A stretch of 64,000 bases of DNA from Pedobacter sp. W3I1. GTDB taxonomy: Bacteria > Bacteroidota > Bacteroidia > Sphingobacteriales > Sphingobacteriaceae. Within the stretch, counting starts at the first letter, position 1. The number at the start of each line of letters is the position of its first letter. Position numbers and translations under genes: made by a program. Of the stretch, positions 47,948-55,483 are shown in pieces. The stretch lies in NCBI RefSeq assembly GCF_030816015.1, contig NZ_JAUSXN010000001.1, forward strand, positions 5,332,001 to 5,396,000, in the 5' to 3' direction. The notes beneath the pieces are model-generated. The model was not told the origin of the DNA. It worked only from the letters and a program-made list of their open reading frames with translations, and searched no databases.

Positions 47948-48394
47948 ATGAACATGCTTAAGAAAATCCAAAACTGGGGCGATCATCATCACCCAAAATG
48001 GTTAGACTATTTTAGAATCTTATTAGGCCTTATTTTAATTTGGAAGGGCATTGATTTTTATATCAATATGCAAGCCTTTAGTAATTTAATGAGGGGCGCT
48101 TTCTTAGGCACAGCTGTGAGCATTAGCTTACTGGCACACCTGATCATTATGTTACACATCATCGGGGGGCTGGCCATTGCCTTAGGTACACACACCCGCA
48201 TATTCTGTTTGGTTAATTTACCGATACTCATTGGTGCAGTATTCTTTATCAATAGCTCTGGTGGTATTTTTAAGCCTTACTCAGAATTTTGGTTTTCGCT
48301 TTCTGTATTGGTCGGATTGGTTTGTTTCGCCATTGAAGGAAACGGAATATTATCTGTCGACAGAGACAAAGTTTATCCCAAAGAGGCGCTTTAG
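47948..48394 (+). CDS. DoxX-like membrane protein
   Basis: 148 aa with four hydrophobic helices (WLDYFRILLGLILIWKGIDF, SLLAHLIIMLHIIGGLAIAL, LVNLPILIGAVFFINSS, SLSVLVGLVCFAIEG). The spacing and the R-x-x-x-G at the first helix fit the DoxX/DoxD superfamily of inner-membrane proteins; the function of Bacteroidota members is not established. About 70 bases after the regulator, same strand, and followed by a terminator, so it may be the last gene of that transcript. Confidence 0.75.
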   Translation: MNMLKKIQNWGDHHHPKWLDYFRILLGLILIWKGIDFYINMQAFSNLMRGAFLGTAVSISLLAHLIIMLHIIGGLAIALGTHTRIFCLVNLPILIGAVFFINSSGGIFKPYSEFWFSLSVLVGLVCFAIEGNGILSVDRDKVYPKEAL

Positions 48395-48414
48395 CGCAAT
48401 AAATATCGATCGAA

Positions 48415-48459
48415 AAGCAGATAGATGGCACATTTGAGCTATTTATCTGCTTTTTTTTA
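48415..48459 (+). terminator. Terminator after the DoxX-like gene
   Basis: AAGCAGATA pairs with TATCTGCTT across a 20-nt loop, followed by a run of eight T. Confidence 0.75.
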
Positions 48460-48530
48460 TTTTTTAAAAGGCGCTAACTAAATGATTAGCAAGGCTTAGA
48501 ATATTTTTTAAAAAATTTAATTAGAAATCA

Positions 48531-48561
48531 TTTGCAGATTTGCTTCAAGTTTGTACTTTTG
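48531..48561 (+). promoter_or_regulatory. Bacteroidota-type promoter of tRNA-Ser
   Basis: TTTG at 48531-48534, 19-base spacer, TACTTTTG (TAnnTTTG) at 48554-48561. The tRNA begins 5 bases later, which fits a start site at or just before the mature 5' end. Confidence 0.8.
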
Positions 48562-48565
48562 CGGC

Positions 48566-48652
48566 GGAGAGTTGGCAGAGTGGTCGATTGCGGCAGTCTT
48601 GAAAACTGTTGACTTGTTAAAGGGTCCGCGGGTTCGAATCCCCCACTCTCCG
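48566..48652 (+). tRNA. tRNA-Ser (anticodon TGA)
   Basis: 87 bases. Acceptor GGAGAGT / ACTCTCC with discriminator G, D arm TTGGCAGAGTGGTCGATTG, anticodon loop CTTGAAA (TGA at 48600-48602), long class II variable arm, T arm GCGGG-TTCGAAT-CCCCC. CCA is not encoded. Class II tRNA for serine codon UCA. Confidence 0.95.
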
Positions 48653-48659
48653 CTGAATA

Positions 48660-48695
48660 AATAAAGCCTGAAATAGAGATATTTCAGGCTTTATT
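48660..48695 (+). terminator. Hairpin downstream of tRNA-Ser
   Basis: Perfect 15-bp stem AATAAAGCCTGAAAT / ATTTCAGGCTTTATT with a 6-nt loop and a T-rich tail. Confidence 0.75.
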
Positions 48696-48714
48696 CGTTT
48701 CCGGATCAACCCAT

Positions 48715-48854
48715 CTAGCGCAAGTCATAGCGCCCACGGCCTAAGCTATGGCCTCACTTGTGCTTTAAAATAATCTCGAATAAAATTTATCTATCTAAAT
48801 TCAGGAGGCACAAGTCATCCAGCCCGTTACCCTAAACACTAAGACTTGCGCTAG
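48715..48854. mobile_element. 140-bp inverted-repeat element (MITE-like), copy A
   Basis: Ends in CTAGCGCAAGTC and its exact complement GACTTGCGCTAG. The inside has a second inverted pair (CACTTGTGC / GCACAAGT). No coding capacity. Copy B at 60078-60217 is identical except for one base. It lies 20 bases after the tRNA-Ser hairpin and its right end forms the 3' end of the next gene. No target duplication was seen. Confidence 0.85.
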
Positions 48855-49251
48855 TGAGGATTCTTAACACCAGCCCATATTCTCCACTTAGCCAAACAAT
48901 ACTGCCCGGCACGAACTCTTGGTTGCGCTTCCACCGGTCAGCCCTTTTAAAAACAGACCTGCCCAGCTCAAACCCCTGCATCCCCATCAAGCTATCCCAA
49001 TCGGCGCCTGGTGCAAACCATTCCCGTACCATTGAAAAATCAGGATTGTTTGCCCCTTCAAGCTCACCCAGTTCTTCGGTAAACCAGTCCTTAAAAGCAA
49101 TAAAATCAATACGGGTATTATCTGTATGCTCCAAAACGGCCTTTACCCTATCCAGGTCATCAAAAAGTGCATATAATTCAAATGCCTCCCAATAATCTAG
49201 TTTGGATAAAACAGGTTTAATTTTTTTCTTACCGAAGAGCCAATTGAACAT
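48832..49251 (-). CDS. Immunity-like protein whose C terminus is supplied by the 140-bp element
   Basis: 139 aa, acidic, soluble, no signal peptide. Sequence such as YWEAFELYALFDDLDRVKAV and WFAPGADWDSLMGMQGFELG suggests an alpha-helical protein; family not recognised. Its last six codons and stop (TSASLSV) come from copy A of the repeat, so the original C terminus is missing. It lies behind a toxin tip remnant and another immunity-like gene, which is why I call it immunity-like. Expression from the Rhs locus transcript is possible. Confidence 0.6.
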   Translation of the reverse strand: MFNWLFGKKKIKPVLSKLDYWEAFELYALFDDLDRVKAVLEHTDNTRIDFIAFKDWFTEELGELEGANNPDFSMVREWFAPGADWDSLMGMQGFELGRSVFKRADRWKRNQEFVPGSIVWLSGEYGLVLRILTSASLSV

Positions 49252-49337
49252 CGGGCGTTAATATAATGAGCGGATAAAAGATCAATAAATATACATCAAT
49301 TTGTTTTCTGCCTCCCTAAAGATCCATCAAATTAAGA

Positions 49338-49736
49338 TTAATCGATAAGACTAGAAGCTATCTCTTTTATTTTACCCTCATTTCCAAAAGTTAAGCTAGT
49401 TTCATTAAAATCTAATTCGTTCTCAAATACTTTCGCAAATGAAGCAGCTATATAATACTTTTCTAAGCCGCTTGTAATTTCAAACAAGTAATTATTGTCA
49501 TTACTTAAATAATCAGAAACTGAATGATAGTCTAAAAATTTATTGCCATCGACTATTTCTATACTAATCCCGTTAAGCCTGTTAAACAATTGGATATACG
49601 CCGTGTTAAAGAATATAATATCAATATTATGAGAATAATTCTCATTCTTTTGTGACCGTAGAAGTAACTGTCCGTGAGTAACGAGTATGTCAAAAGTTGT
49701 AAAATACCTATCTGATTTAAAGATCTTAGCTTTCAT
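49338..49736 (-). CDS. Immunity-like protein paired with a decayed toxin tip
   Basis: 132 aa, soluble. It starts 9 bases after the end of the decayed toxin tip at 49746-50334, the usual place of the cognate immunity gene. The sequence (MKAKIFKSDRYFTTFDILVT, then a segment ending FNRLNGISIEIVDGNKFLDY) is mixed alpha/beta; I recognise no family. The frame is intact although its toxin is broken, consistent with retention of immunity against kin toxins. Confidence 0.65.
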   Translation of the reverse strand: MKAKIFKSDRYFTTFDILVTHGQLLLRSQKNENYSHNIDIIFFNTAYIQLFNRLNGISIEIVDGNKFLDYHSVSDYLSNDNNYLFEITSGLEKYYIAASFAKVFENELDFNETSLTFGNEGKIKEIASSLID

Positions 49737-49745
49737 AATTCTTTT

Positions 49746-50334
49746 TTAATTAAATGGATTGGGCACGACCTTACTACCATTGTAAAAAATAGCCCGTTGT
49801 AGTGCACCAGGATTAGAATAATTTTGCTCCCTAAGTCTTCCATGTATTTCTACCAACGGATTTTGCAAAATCATCCAAATGCTCAGTAATACCTAGAGCC
49901 ATATTACTTCCTGTTCCTTCAACTGTTCCTAGTCCTAAACAACCAGCTAACATCCCAGCGACTTTACTCAATCCTGCCTCTGGAGGCATCATTACTGTTC
50001 CGCCAACCAGTAGCCAAAAAAAAATAATCATTATCTATTTTGCGCAGTGATGGGCCAGTAAGAACATAAAAAACTTTATCTTTTCCTATAGGTGCTATAT
50101 CAAAAATTTCACCACTTATTGCATCTTTAGCTACAGTTTTCCCGACGATGGGTTAGCGGTTATGTATGCATAGTTATAGTAATCATACAGATGTTCTCCT
50201 TTATCGCTAATCTTGGTTGTCTCTCCAGATGCATCTACGTTATATTCATTAGGAAGTCTTGAAGAATATTGACTTTGAAATTGCAAAAATATAGCCTTAG
50301 CTTCTTCAGGATTATCAAAATATATCATCTCCAC
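49746..50334 (-). pseudogene. Decayed orphan Rhs C-terminal toxin tip
   Basis: Four frames join to one protein: FLQFQSQYSSRLPNEYNVDA through ANPSSGK (50334-50131), then TVAKDAISGEIFDIAPIGKD to DNDYFFF, then WLLVGGTVMMPPEAGLSKVA to EHLDDFAKSVGRNTWK, then YSNPGALQRAIFYNGSK and VVPNPFN plus stop at 49746. The breaks are a missing base at the GGGAAAA run (50137-50143), a slip in nine A (50016-50024), and an internal deletion near 49840. QSQYSS matches the tip start of the active Rhs protein, so this is a displaced former tip. The EHLDDFAKSVGG...WKTW and VVPNPF pieces recall tips of other Bacteroidota Rhs proteins. Confidence 0.75.
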
Positions 50335-50389
50335 TACGAGTAGTCATCATCCGATCAGAGGCTATAGACAAATTGCGGGAAACTGATAA

Positions 50390-50640
50390 TTATAACCCCA
50401 GAAACGCTTCTATCTGAAACGACTTCCCCTTTCATACCGGGCAAAGCACACAGCCCGGTAGAATTGTATTGTAAACTCTTAAATATTTTTCCAAGATATG
50501 AGCTTCATTCTTCTGCATAACAGAAGAAAATCCTCCATAAGTACGGGGTCCTACCTCTGTAAGAGACTGAGCTATCTAGCTAAGTTAGCATCTGTTACAC
50601 CAACTTTGTAAAGTTAGCCAGAACCGCCGAATATTGTATA
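50390..50640 (-). pseudogene. Second decayed orphan toxin tip
   Basis: Reading across two frame changes gives LYKVGVTDANLAR, then AQSLTEVGPRTYGGFSSVMQ and KNEAHILEKYLRVYN, then KGKSFQIEAFLGL and stop at 50390. The three parts fit the typical C-terminal end of a Bacteroidota Rhs protein (I recall the ending PFQIEAFLGL). It precedes the other remnant on the same strand. No immunity gene directly follows it. Confidence 0.6.
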
Positions 50641-50651
50641 TGTTGTGCAAT

Positions 50652-50906
50652 TCATACTTTCTGAATTATTAATTCAACAGAGCCTTCTTCTAAGGAATTG
50701 TATTCATCAAAATGCAAATGGTAGTTTGATGGAACACTATCTTGCGCTAGTGTAAGCAATTGCTTAGCCAGAGAGATTAGCCCAGCCTTATTAGCTGAGA
50801 TTAAAAACTCTCCGTCATTAATTTTGGTCTCAATTTCAAAGCCATATTCCCATTCAGACCTAAGTCCTTCACCGGTATATTCAGGAATTTCAACTATTAT
50901 TTCCAT
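50652..50906 (-). CDS. Imm32-like immunity protein
   Basis: 84 aa. EIETKINDGEFLISANKAGL, then LAKQLLTLAQDSVP, HLHFDEYNSLEEGSVELIIQ and KV fit the Imm32 family of small immunity proteins, which keep the helix SLAxxLLxLAQ and the HxHxDxYNxLEEGS strand. It starts 13 bases after the stop of the Rhs gene, the standard immunity position, and is complete. It should neutralise the toxin at the end of that Rhs protein in the cytoplasm. Confidence 0.75.
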   Translation of the reverse strand: MEIIVEIPEYTGEGLRSEWEYGFEIETKINDGEFLISANKAGLISLAKQLLTLAQDSVPSNYHLHFDEYNSLEEGSVELIIQKV

Positions 50907-50930
50907 GTTAGTTAGTTAGTTAGTTAGTTA
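50907..50930. repeat. Six GTTA tetranucleotide units at the toxin/immunity junction
   Basis: Six tandem GTTA units stand between the ATG of the Imm32-like gene and the last codons of the Rhs gene (minus-strand reading CTAA repeats, with the Rhs stop inside). The repeat puts stop codons in all frames and sets the toxin-immunity spacing. Confidence 0.85.
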
Positions 50931-53900
50931 AAAAAATATGATAATTATCTTCTCTCATCAGCTTACCTGGTTTTTGAGGATTAGGTACAAAAGTTTCAAA
51001 ATTAACATGTGGTCCCCCTCCGTGTGCTCCAGTTATATCCCTTTCTCCCATTCTGAATGCACGTTTCCCATCTGCTGAAATAAATCTTCCGCTTCCTGGT
51101 ACAGGTTCTTTATAACCTTTCCCTAAAAACTTTTGAGCAAGTTCTAGTACCTCATCAGCTGATTTCTTTAATCCATCTTTCAAGCCAAGTTCAGCTAGAG
51201 ATTTATAAGCTCCTGCAAGCTCAAATGCTCCCAGTGCATCAAAACTTGCCGACGTTAAACCCATAGCAGCAGCAAAATAGCTTGGTCGTTCAGAGAAAGT
51301 ACCAGTACCATATTTCATGACCTGATACAAACCGCCAATAACGAACATATCACTTACTTTTTCGTCTGCATGATTTGCGCGCTTTGTTAGTTGGTTGACA
51401 GGCCCCCAATTTTCCGAGATTTCTTTCGCGTCATCCGTACTCCTTGGGCCATTCTTAGGGCCAATACCTAATGCTGCAAGAACTTTTTGCAGCCAGCCAT
51501 CGTCCCCATCTTCCTTAGAAGAGTATTGACTTTGCAATTGGCGGAACCAATCCTGAGCCTGTTGCCCGCTATAAGTCTCCATTCCATTTGGATCTACATT
51601 ATTTGCGGGGTTATTGTCAGTATAAGCATAAGGACTAACTGAATAAACTTTTTCCGCTAATGGATCCACCACATTCCATCTTCCGATCAACGGATCATAG
51701 AACCTTGCTCCATAATCATACTGCCCCAGCTCTTCCTGCAATTCCTTGCTATTGTAAAGATATTTATTTGTTCCGCCAGTTGCAACCTTCGTCAACCCAA
51801 AAGCATAATAGTCATTCCGCTGAACAGCTTCAACTACTCCTGAGGTTGGGTTCTTCAGAAAACTCGCCCGCACATTGCCCAAGTGGTCATTCAGGTTATA
51901 CTCGTAACTGTAAGTCCCACTGCTATTACGCGCGATCCCTTCCTCGGTCTGGATGAAATCAATAGTTCCATCGGGTTTGTACACAATCCCATCGAGGTAA
52001 TCGATCCTGCCATTTACTGCACTGACCTTGATCAGTTTTTTCCCAGTAGCATCATAAGTATAACTTACACTCTTGTTCCCGCTTACCTGTAGGGGTAGGT
52101 CCAGATAGTTATAACTGATATTATTTCCATTAGGGCCGTCAATGATCAGGTTGCCGTTCTCATCATAGGTGTAAGTCCCATTGGTAAAACCACTGATAGC
52201 CTTTAACTGGTTGCCTTTATACTGATCGATGTGGTAGTCATTTGTCCCATAGTTATCCCTGCTGAGGGTTTTTATATTCCCCATCACATCAAAGCTCAGG
52301 CTCTCACCCAGGTTGTTACCCGCACTGGACACTGTTAAACGGTTCAGCCGGTCATAGCTATAATTAAAAGTATTGGACGGTCCGCCATTGGTATACGTCT
52401 GACGGGATATATTTCCGTTGTACTGCGGCGCACTGCCGCTGTTATAACCCAGGCTGAAGGTAAACAGCCCGCTGTTCTGGCTAGTTAGCCAGCCCCGCTC
52501 GTTATAGGTATAAGCCGTGTGCTGCGCAAAGTTCACGTCATCTGTACTGTGCTGCGCCTTATCGATCAGCTGTCCGATCTCATTGTAATTGAAGCTGTTT
52601 AAGGTTACCAGATCGCCGCCGTTGATCCGGGATTTGGTTGCTTTTTTCCTGCCCACATGGTCATAGATATAACTGTTGGCAATGGTGGTCGTGGAACCGT
52701 TCCCTACATGCACACGTGTGCTTTTCTTTAAACTACCGTCAAAATTCCATTCATTATCCACCACATCGGTACCTACATTGACTCCGTTCAGGTGGTTCTC
52801 GCTCTTCGACTGGATAACCTGTCCGTCCTCATCATAGTAGTTCACGCTCAGCAGCATCGTGCCCGTACCCAGTATTGTAGTCCGAGTGCCCGTTAGCAGG
52901 GTTTTGGCACGATCATTCCCAACCTGCGGCAACACCGGCAGCCCGAAAGTATTGTTATAGAAATTATAGTTGTCATAGTAATTAATACCATGGTAATAGG
53001 TCACAATCTTTGGAAAAGCATTATTGCTATAACCGGTATAGGTACCGCTTTCATTACCGTTGTTGCGCACCTCCCATAACTGATAGGAGCTATCATTGAG
53101 CAGACTGTTTACATAATCCTGCATAGGCCCACGTTCCCTTGAATCGGTATATAGCCCGGTGATCGCCACACGGCCAAAAGCATCATATTTAGTAAACAGC
53201 CATTGGCCCGAATTACGCTGTATTTTATCTTGGGTCAATACCACCTGGTCCAGGGTATTGTACACCATATATTCCCAGTCCTTGCCAGGGATCTTTTTCT
53301 CGGTTAACCGTTTCCGGTCATCGTAATGATAGCCGTACATAAAATCCTTAAACACATCATCGGCTTCATTAAAACCATCGATCTCAGCGGATAACCTATC
53401 AGTGTTCAGGTTGACTGCCGGTGGCAGTACATAGCGCAGATTGCCGTAATCATCATAAACATAATAGGTAGAAAGGCTTTTAATATCCGTTTCCCAGACA
53501 CGCTTCAGCACTACCCGTCCTTCCAGGTCCTTGTATTCATCTGTTGTACCCGTCCTTACATCTCCCGGTACCCAGTTCTCATCTTTTATAGTCGACCTGT
53601 AAAGTTTCCCCGCATCATAAAAACTGTACACTGAACTCGCACCTGTACTGCTCACGGTCCATTTCCTGACATCCCCCGCCACATTGGTACCGTATTCGCT
53701 TACTACTGTCCGGCCTGTAACAGGTTGCCAGGCTGCACCCGGCGAGCCCTGCTGTTCCACCCGGTTCAAAGGTGAAGCCTCGAACACTGTTACGCTGTAA
53801 GGTACCGGCGTTTTAACCACATTTGCGTCCCAGCCGGTGCTGTTGCTGTAATAGTCCGCCTGATGGGTTAGTACATCCGCTTGATAAGCCCCGTTGTTTG

Positions 53901-54360
53901 TTGACTGTGCAGCATAAGGCAGGTATTTCACCGCTTCCCGGCCAAAGGCATCATAGGCTATATGCTGTACAATGTCCTTAAAACCAGGGCTTCCCTCTAC
54001 CTGAACGGTCTGCAATGGTCTCCCAAGGCCATCGAAATATTGGATACTCTGGTTTTCATCGCAGACACTACGGCTGTTGCCAATGGTAGCATCGGTTACG
54101 GGCTGTTTAAAGGTACGCGTTAGGATAAAGTTCTGATTGGTACTTGGCGTTGAGGTCAGGGGCACGCAGTCTACATAACTCAGCCCTGTGGTGAAAATAC
54201 GTACAGGCCCCATAGTATGAAAGCCATCGATCAGTGTTACACTTAACGGTGCACTGATTTCGCTTTCCCCGTTATAAGCCGATACAACCTTTTGGGCCGA
54301 AGAGCGGCTGCAGAGCAATAGCAAGGCCGCGGCACAGAAATATTTTAGATGTTGTTTCAT
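50920..54360 (-). CDS. Rhs core protein with C-terminal toxin-like tip (locus 2)
   Basis: 1146 aa, signal peptide MKQHLKYFCAAALLLLCS nearly identical to the locus 1 protein. DUF6443 region (FDGLGRPLQTVQVEGSPGF), YD repeats and Rhs-associated core (DHLGNVRASFL, YYAFGL, YDYGARFYDPLIGRWNVVDP, NNVDPNGM at about 920-927) are complete. The tip of about 219 residues starts with YSGQQAQDWFRQLQSQYSS and ends in a compact basic domain (GKGYKEPVPGSGRFISADGK, RAFRMGERDITGAHGGGPHV, NFETFVPNPQKPGKL). The conserved His/Asp positions and small size suggest a nuclease-type toxin like the Ntox group, possibly Ntox24-like; this label is tentative. An Imm32-like gene follows. Confidence 0.88.
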   Translation of the reverse strand: MKQHLKYFCAAALLLLCSRSSAQKVVSAYNGESEISAPLSVTLIDGFHTMGPVRIFTTGLSYVDCVPLTSTPSTNQNFILTRTFKQPVTDATIGNSRSVCDENQSIQYFDGLGRPLQTVQVEGSPGFKDIVQHIAYDAFGREAVKYLPYAAQSTNNGAYQADVLTHQADYYSNSTGWDANVVKTPVPYSVTVFEASPLNRVEQQGSPGAAWQPVTGRTVVSEYGTNVAGDVRKWTVSSTGASSVYSFYDAGKLYRSTIKDENWVPGDVRTGTTDEYKDLEGRVVLKRVWETDIKSLSTYYVYDDYGNLRYVLPPAVNLNTDRLSAEIDGFNEADDVFKDFMYGYHYDDRKRLTEKKIPGKDWEYMVYNTLDQVVLTQDKIQRNSGQWLFTKYDAFGRVAITGLYTDSRERGPMQDYVNSLLNDSSYQLWEVRNNGNESGTYTGYSNNAFPKIVTYYHGINYYDNYNFYNNTFGLPVLPQVGNDRAKTLLTGTRTTILGTGTMLLSVNYYDEDGQVIQSKSENHLNGVNVGTDVVDNEWNFDGSLKKSTRVHVGNGSTTTIANSYIYDHVGRKKATKSRINGGDLVTLNSFNYNEIGQLIDKAQHSTDDVNFAQHTAYTYNERGWLTSQNSGLFTFSLGYNSGSAPQYNGNISRQTYTNGGPSNTFNYSYDRLNRLTVSSAGNNLGESLSFDVMGNIKTLSRDNYGTNDYHIDQYKGNQLKAISGFTNGTYTYDENGNLIIDGPNGNNISYNYLDLPLQVSGNKSVSYTYDATGKKLIKVSAVNGRIDYLDGIVYKPDGTIDFIQTEEGIARNSSGTYSYEYNLNDHLGNVRASFLKNPTSGVVEAVQRNDYYAFGLTKVATGGTNKYLYNSKELQEELGQYDYGARFYDPLIGRWNVVDPLAEKVYSVSPYAYTDNNPANNVDPNGMETYSGQQAQDWFRQLQSQYSSKEDGDDGWLQKVLAALGIGPKNGPRSTDDAKEISENWGPVNQLTKRANHADEKVSDMFVIGGLYQVMKYGTGTFSERPSYFAAAMGLTSASFDALGAFELAGAYKSLAELGLKDGLKKSADEVLELAQKFLGKGYKEPVPGSGRFISADGKRAFRMGERDITGAHGGGPHVNFETFVPNPQKPGKLMREDNYHIFLTN

Positions 54361-54367
54361 GGAGGCG

Positions 54368-54400
54368 TTAGTTTTTATAGTGATAATCCGTTTGTTTCAT
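54368..54400 (-). pseudogene. Remnant of the 3' end of an SpvB-like partner gene
   Basis: Directly before the Rhs start, NIMKQTDYHYKN and TAA are readable, matching NILKQTDYHYKN at the end of the locus 1 partner, with the same short spacer to the Rhs ATG. Further upstream the similarity is lost. It marks where a second partner gene once ended. Confidence 0.75.
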
Positions 54401-54469
54401 GATATTAGATTCTCGTCTTTGAAGCTTATGTTGGTAATTGTATTGGTCCTAGTTAAACTAAATAAGTAA

Positions 54470-55006
54470 TTAAGAAACTATGATATATCGACTATTATTT
54501 TGAAATTGATAAGAATAACTACAATAAGACCACGCACTTGGTGTGTCAAAATTATTACGTTCACTTATTATAATATTAGAATTGTATGTTGAACCGTGAA
54601 ACGAGGCATCTACCGCCGGGTTGTTGGGATACTGGAAAGTAGCAGAAGTACCGTAACCATTCGCCGAACCCATTGATCCGTTGCCGGCAACCGTGCTCAC
54701 CGTGTCCCCACTGATCTTGCGGACCATATGATTCAAACGATCGGCCAGATAAACATTGCCTGAGGCGTCCACTGCCGTGTTCAACGGCTTGTAAAGCCCG
54801 CTGCTGACAAAAGTACTCGTTGTCTGTCCACCAGCTGATGCAGTACCCCCACTCAAGTTAGGTGAAAGTGTAGTGATAGCACTCCCGGTACTATAACTCT
54901 GGATAGCGGACGAATAGCTGACCGAAAGCTGTGCATGGCCTGCAATGCCCGCACAGAGGGAAAAGAGCCCTGTAAATATGCTGATAATCTTTATTCTTGT
55001 TTTCAT
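54470..55006 (-). CDS. Truncated NHL-repeat exported protein
   Basis: 178 aa, signal peptide (SLCAGIAGHAQ). It contains one full NHL-type blade (LNTAVDASGNVYLADRLNHM, VRKISGDTVSTVAGNGSM) and the start of the next (YPNNPAVDAS). There the usual GNVYVAD continuation is replaced by unrelated sequence ending RYIIVS. NHL proteins in these loci are usually several hundred residues long, so I infer a 3' deletion. Ten bases separate it from the upstream Spy-like gene. Confidence 0.65.
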   Translation of the reverse strand: MKTRIKIISIFTGLFSLCAGIAGHAQLSVSYSSAIQSYSTGSAITTLSPNLSGGTASAGGQTTSTFVSSGLYKPLNTAVDASGNVYLADRLNHMVRKISGDTVSTVAGNGSMGSANGYGTSATFQYPNNPAVDASFHGSTYNSNIIISERNNFDTPSAWSYCSYSYQFQNNSRYIIVS

Positions 55007-55016
55007 CTGAGAGACA

Positions 55017-55472
55017 TTAATTCCTTGGTTTAACTTTAGTGCTATCTGCGGTCAATGCCTTGTTCCTGCCTTTGGGCAACCTCGACTCAAGCTGCTGACG
55101 GTGCTGCTGTGCTTTTTCCTGGCTGCGCCCCCTAATCGATGCCGACATCTTTTCTCTTTGCTGGGGGCTCAATAACATACTGAGTGAAGCACGGTACTGC
55201 TGCGAAAGCGCTTTTAGCTGCACGCTCCGCTGCGGCGCACGCAGTGAGGTATCCTGCAATACGCGTGCAACCTGCTCGCGGTACTTTTCCTGCTGCTCAA
55301 GCAGCTTGGCCGACTGTTCCTGGTTTAACCCCAGCTCTTTAGACAGCAACTCTTGTCTCTCTTTTTTATTTTTGATAGCCTCTTGTTTGACAGCCTCCTG
55401 GCTAAATGTATTCGAGATACCTGTCAACATCATCAACAGGACCAATAATGGAAAATATAAGTGTTTGCTCAT
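55017..55472 (-). CDS. Spy/CpxP-like periplasmic helical protein
   Basis: 151 aa, signal peptide (MLTGISNTFSQEA). The mature part is an extended amphipathic helix bundle: KKERQELLSKELGLNQEQSA, LLEQQEKYREQVARVLQD, LKALSQQYRASLSMLLSPQQ. This pattern (two long helices, LTxEQ and LSPEQR motifs) is that of LTXXQ/Spy-type chaperones or metal-resistance proteins, but the set between Rhs genes suggests a chaperone for the secreted large proteins. It begins 11 bases after the partner gene's stop. Confidence 0.6.
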   Translation of the reverse strand: MSKHLYFPLLVLLMMLTGISNTFSQEAVKQEAIKNKKERQELLSKELGLNQEQSAKLLEQQEKYREQVARVLQDTSLRAPQRSVQLKALSQQYRASLSMLLSPQQREKMSASIRGRSQEKAQQHRQQLESRLPKGRNKALTADSTKVKPRN

Positions 55473-55483
55473 CTTCTTCTGAT

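Noticed and set aside
48715..48854. Copy A of the 140-bp element considered as the end of an attachment site for an island at tRNA-Ser
   Set aside because: tRNA-Ser is complete with its terminator between it and the element, and no duplicated tRNA 3' end or integrase was seen.
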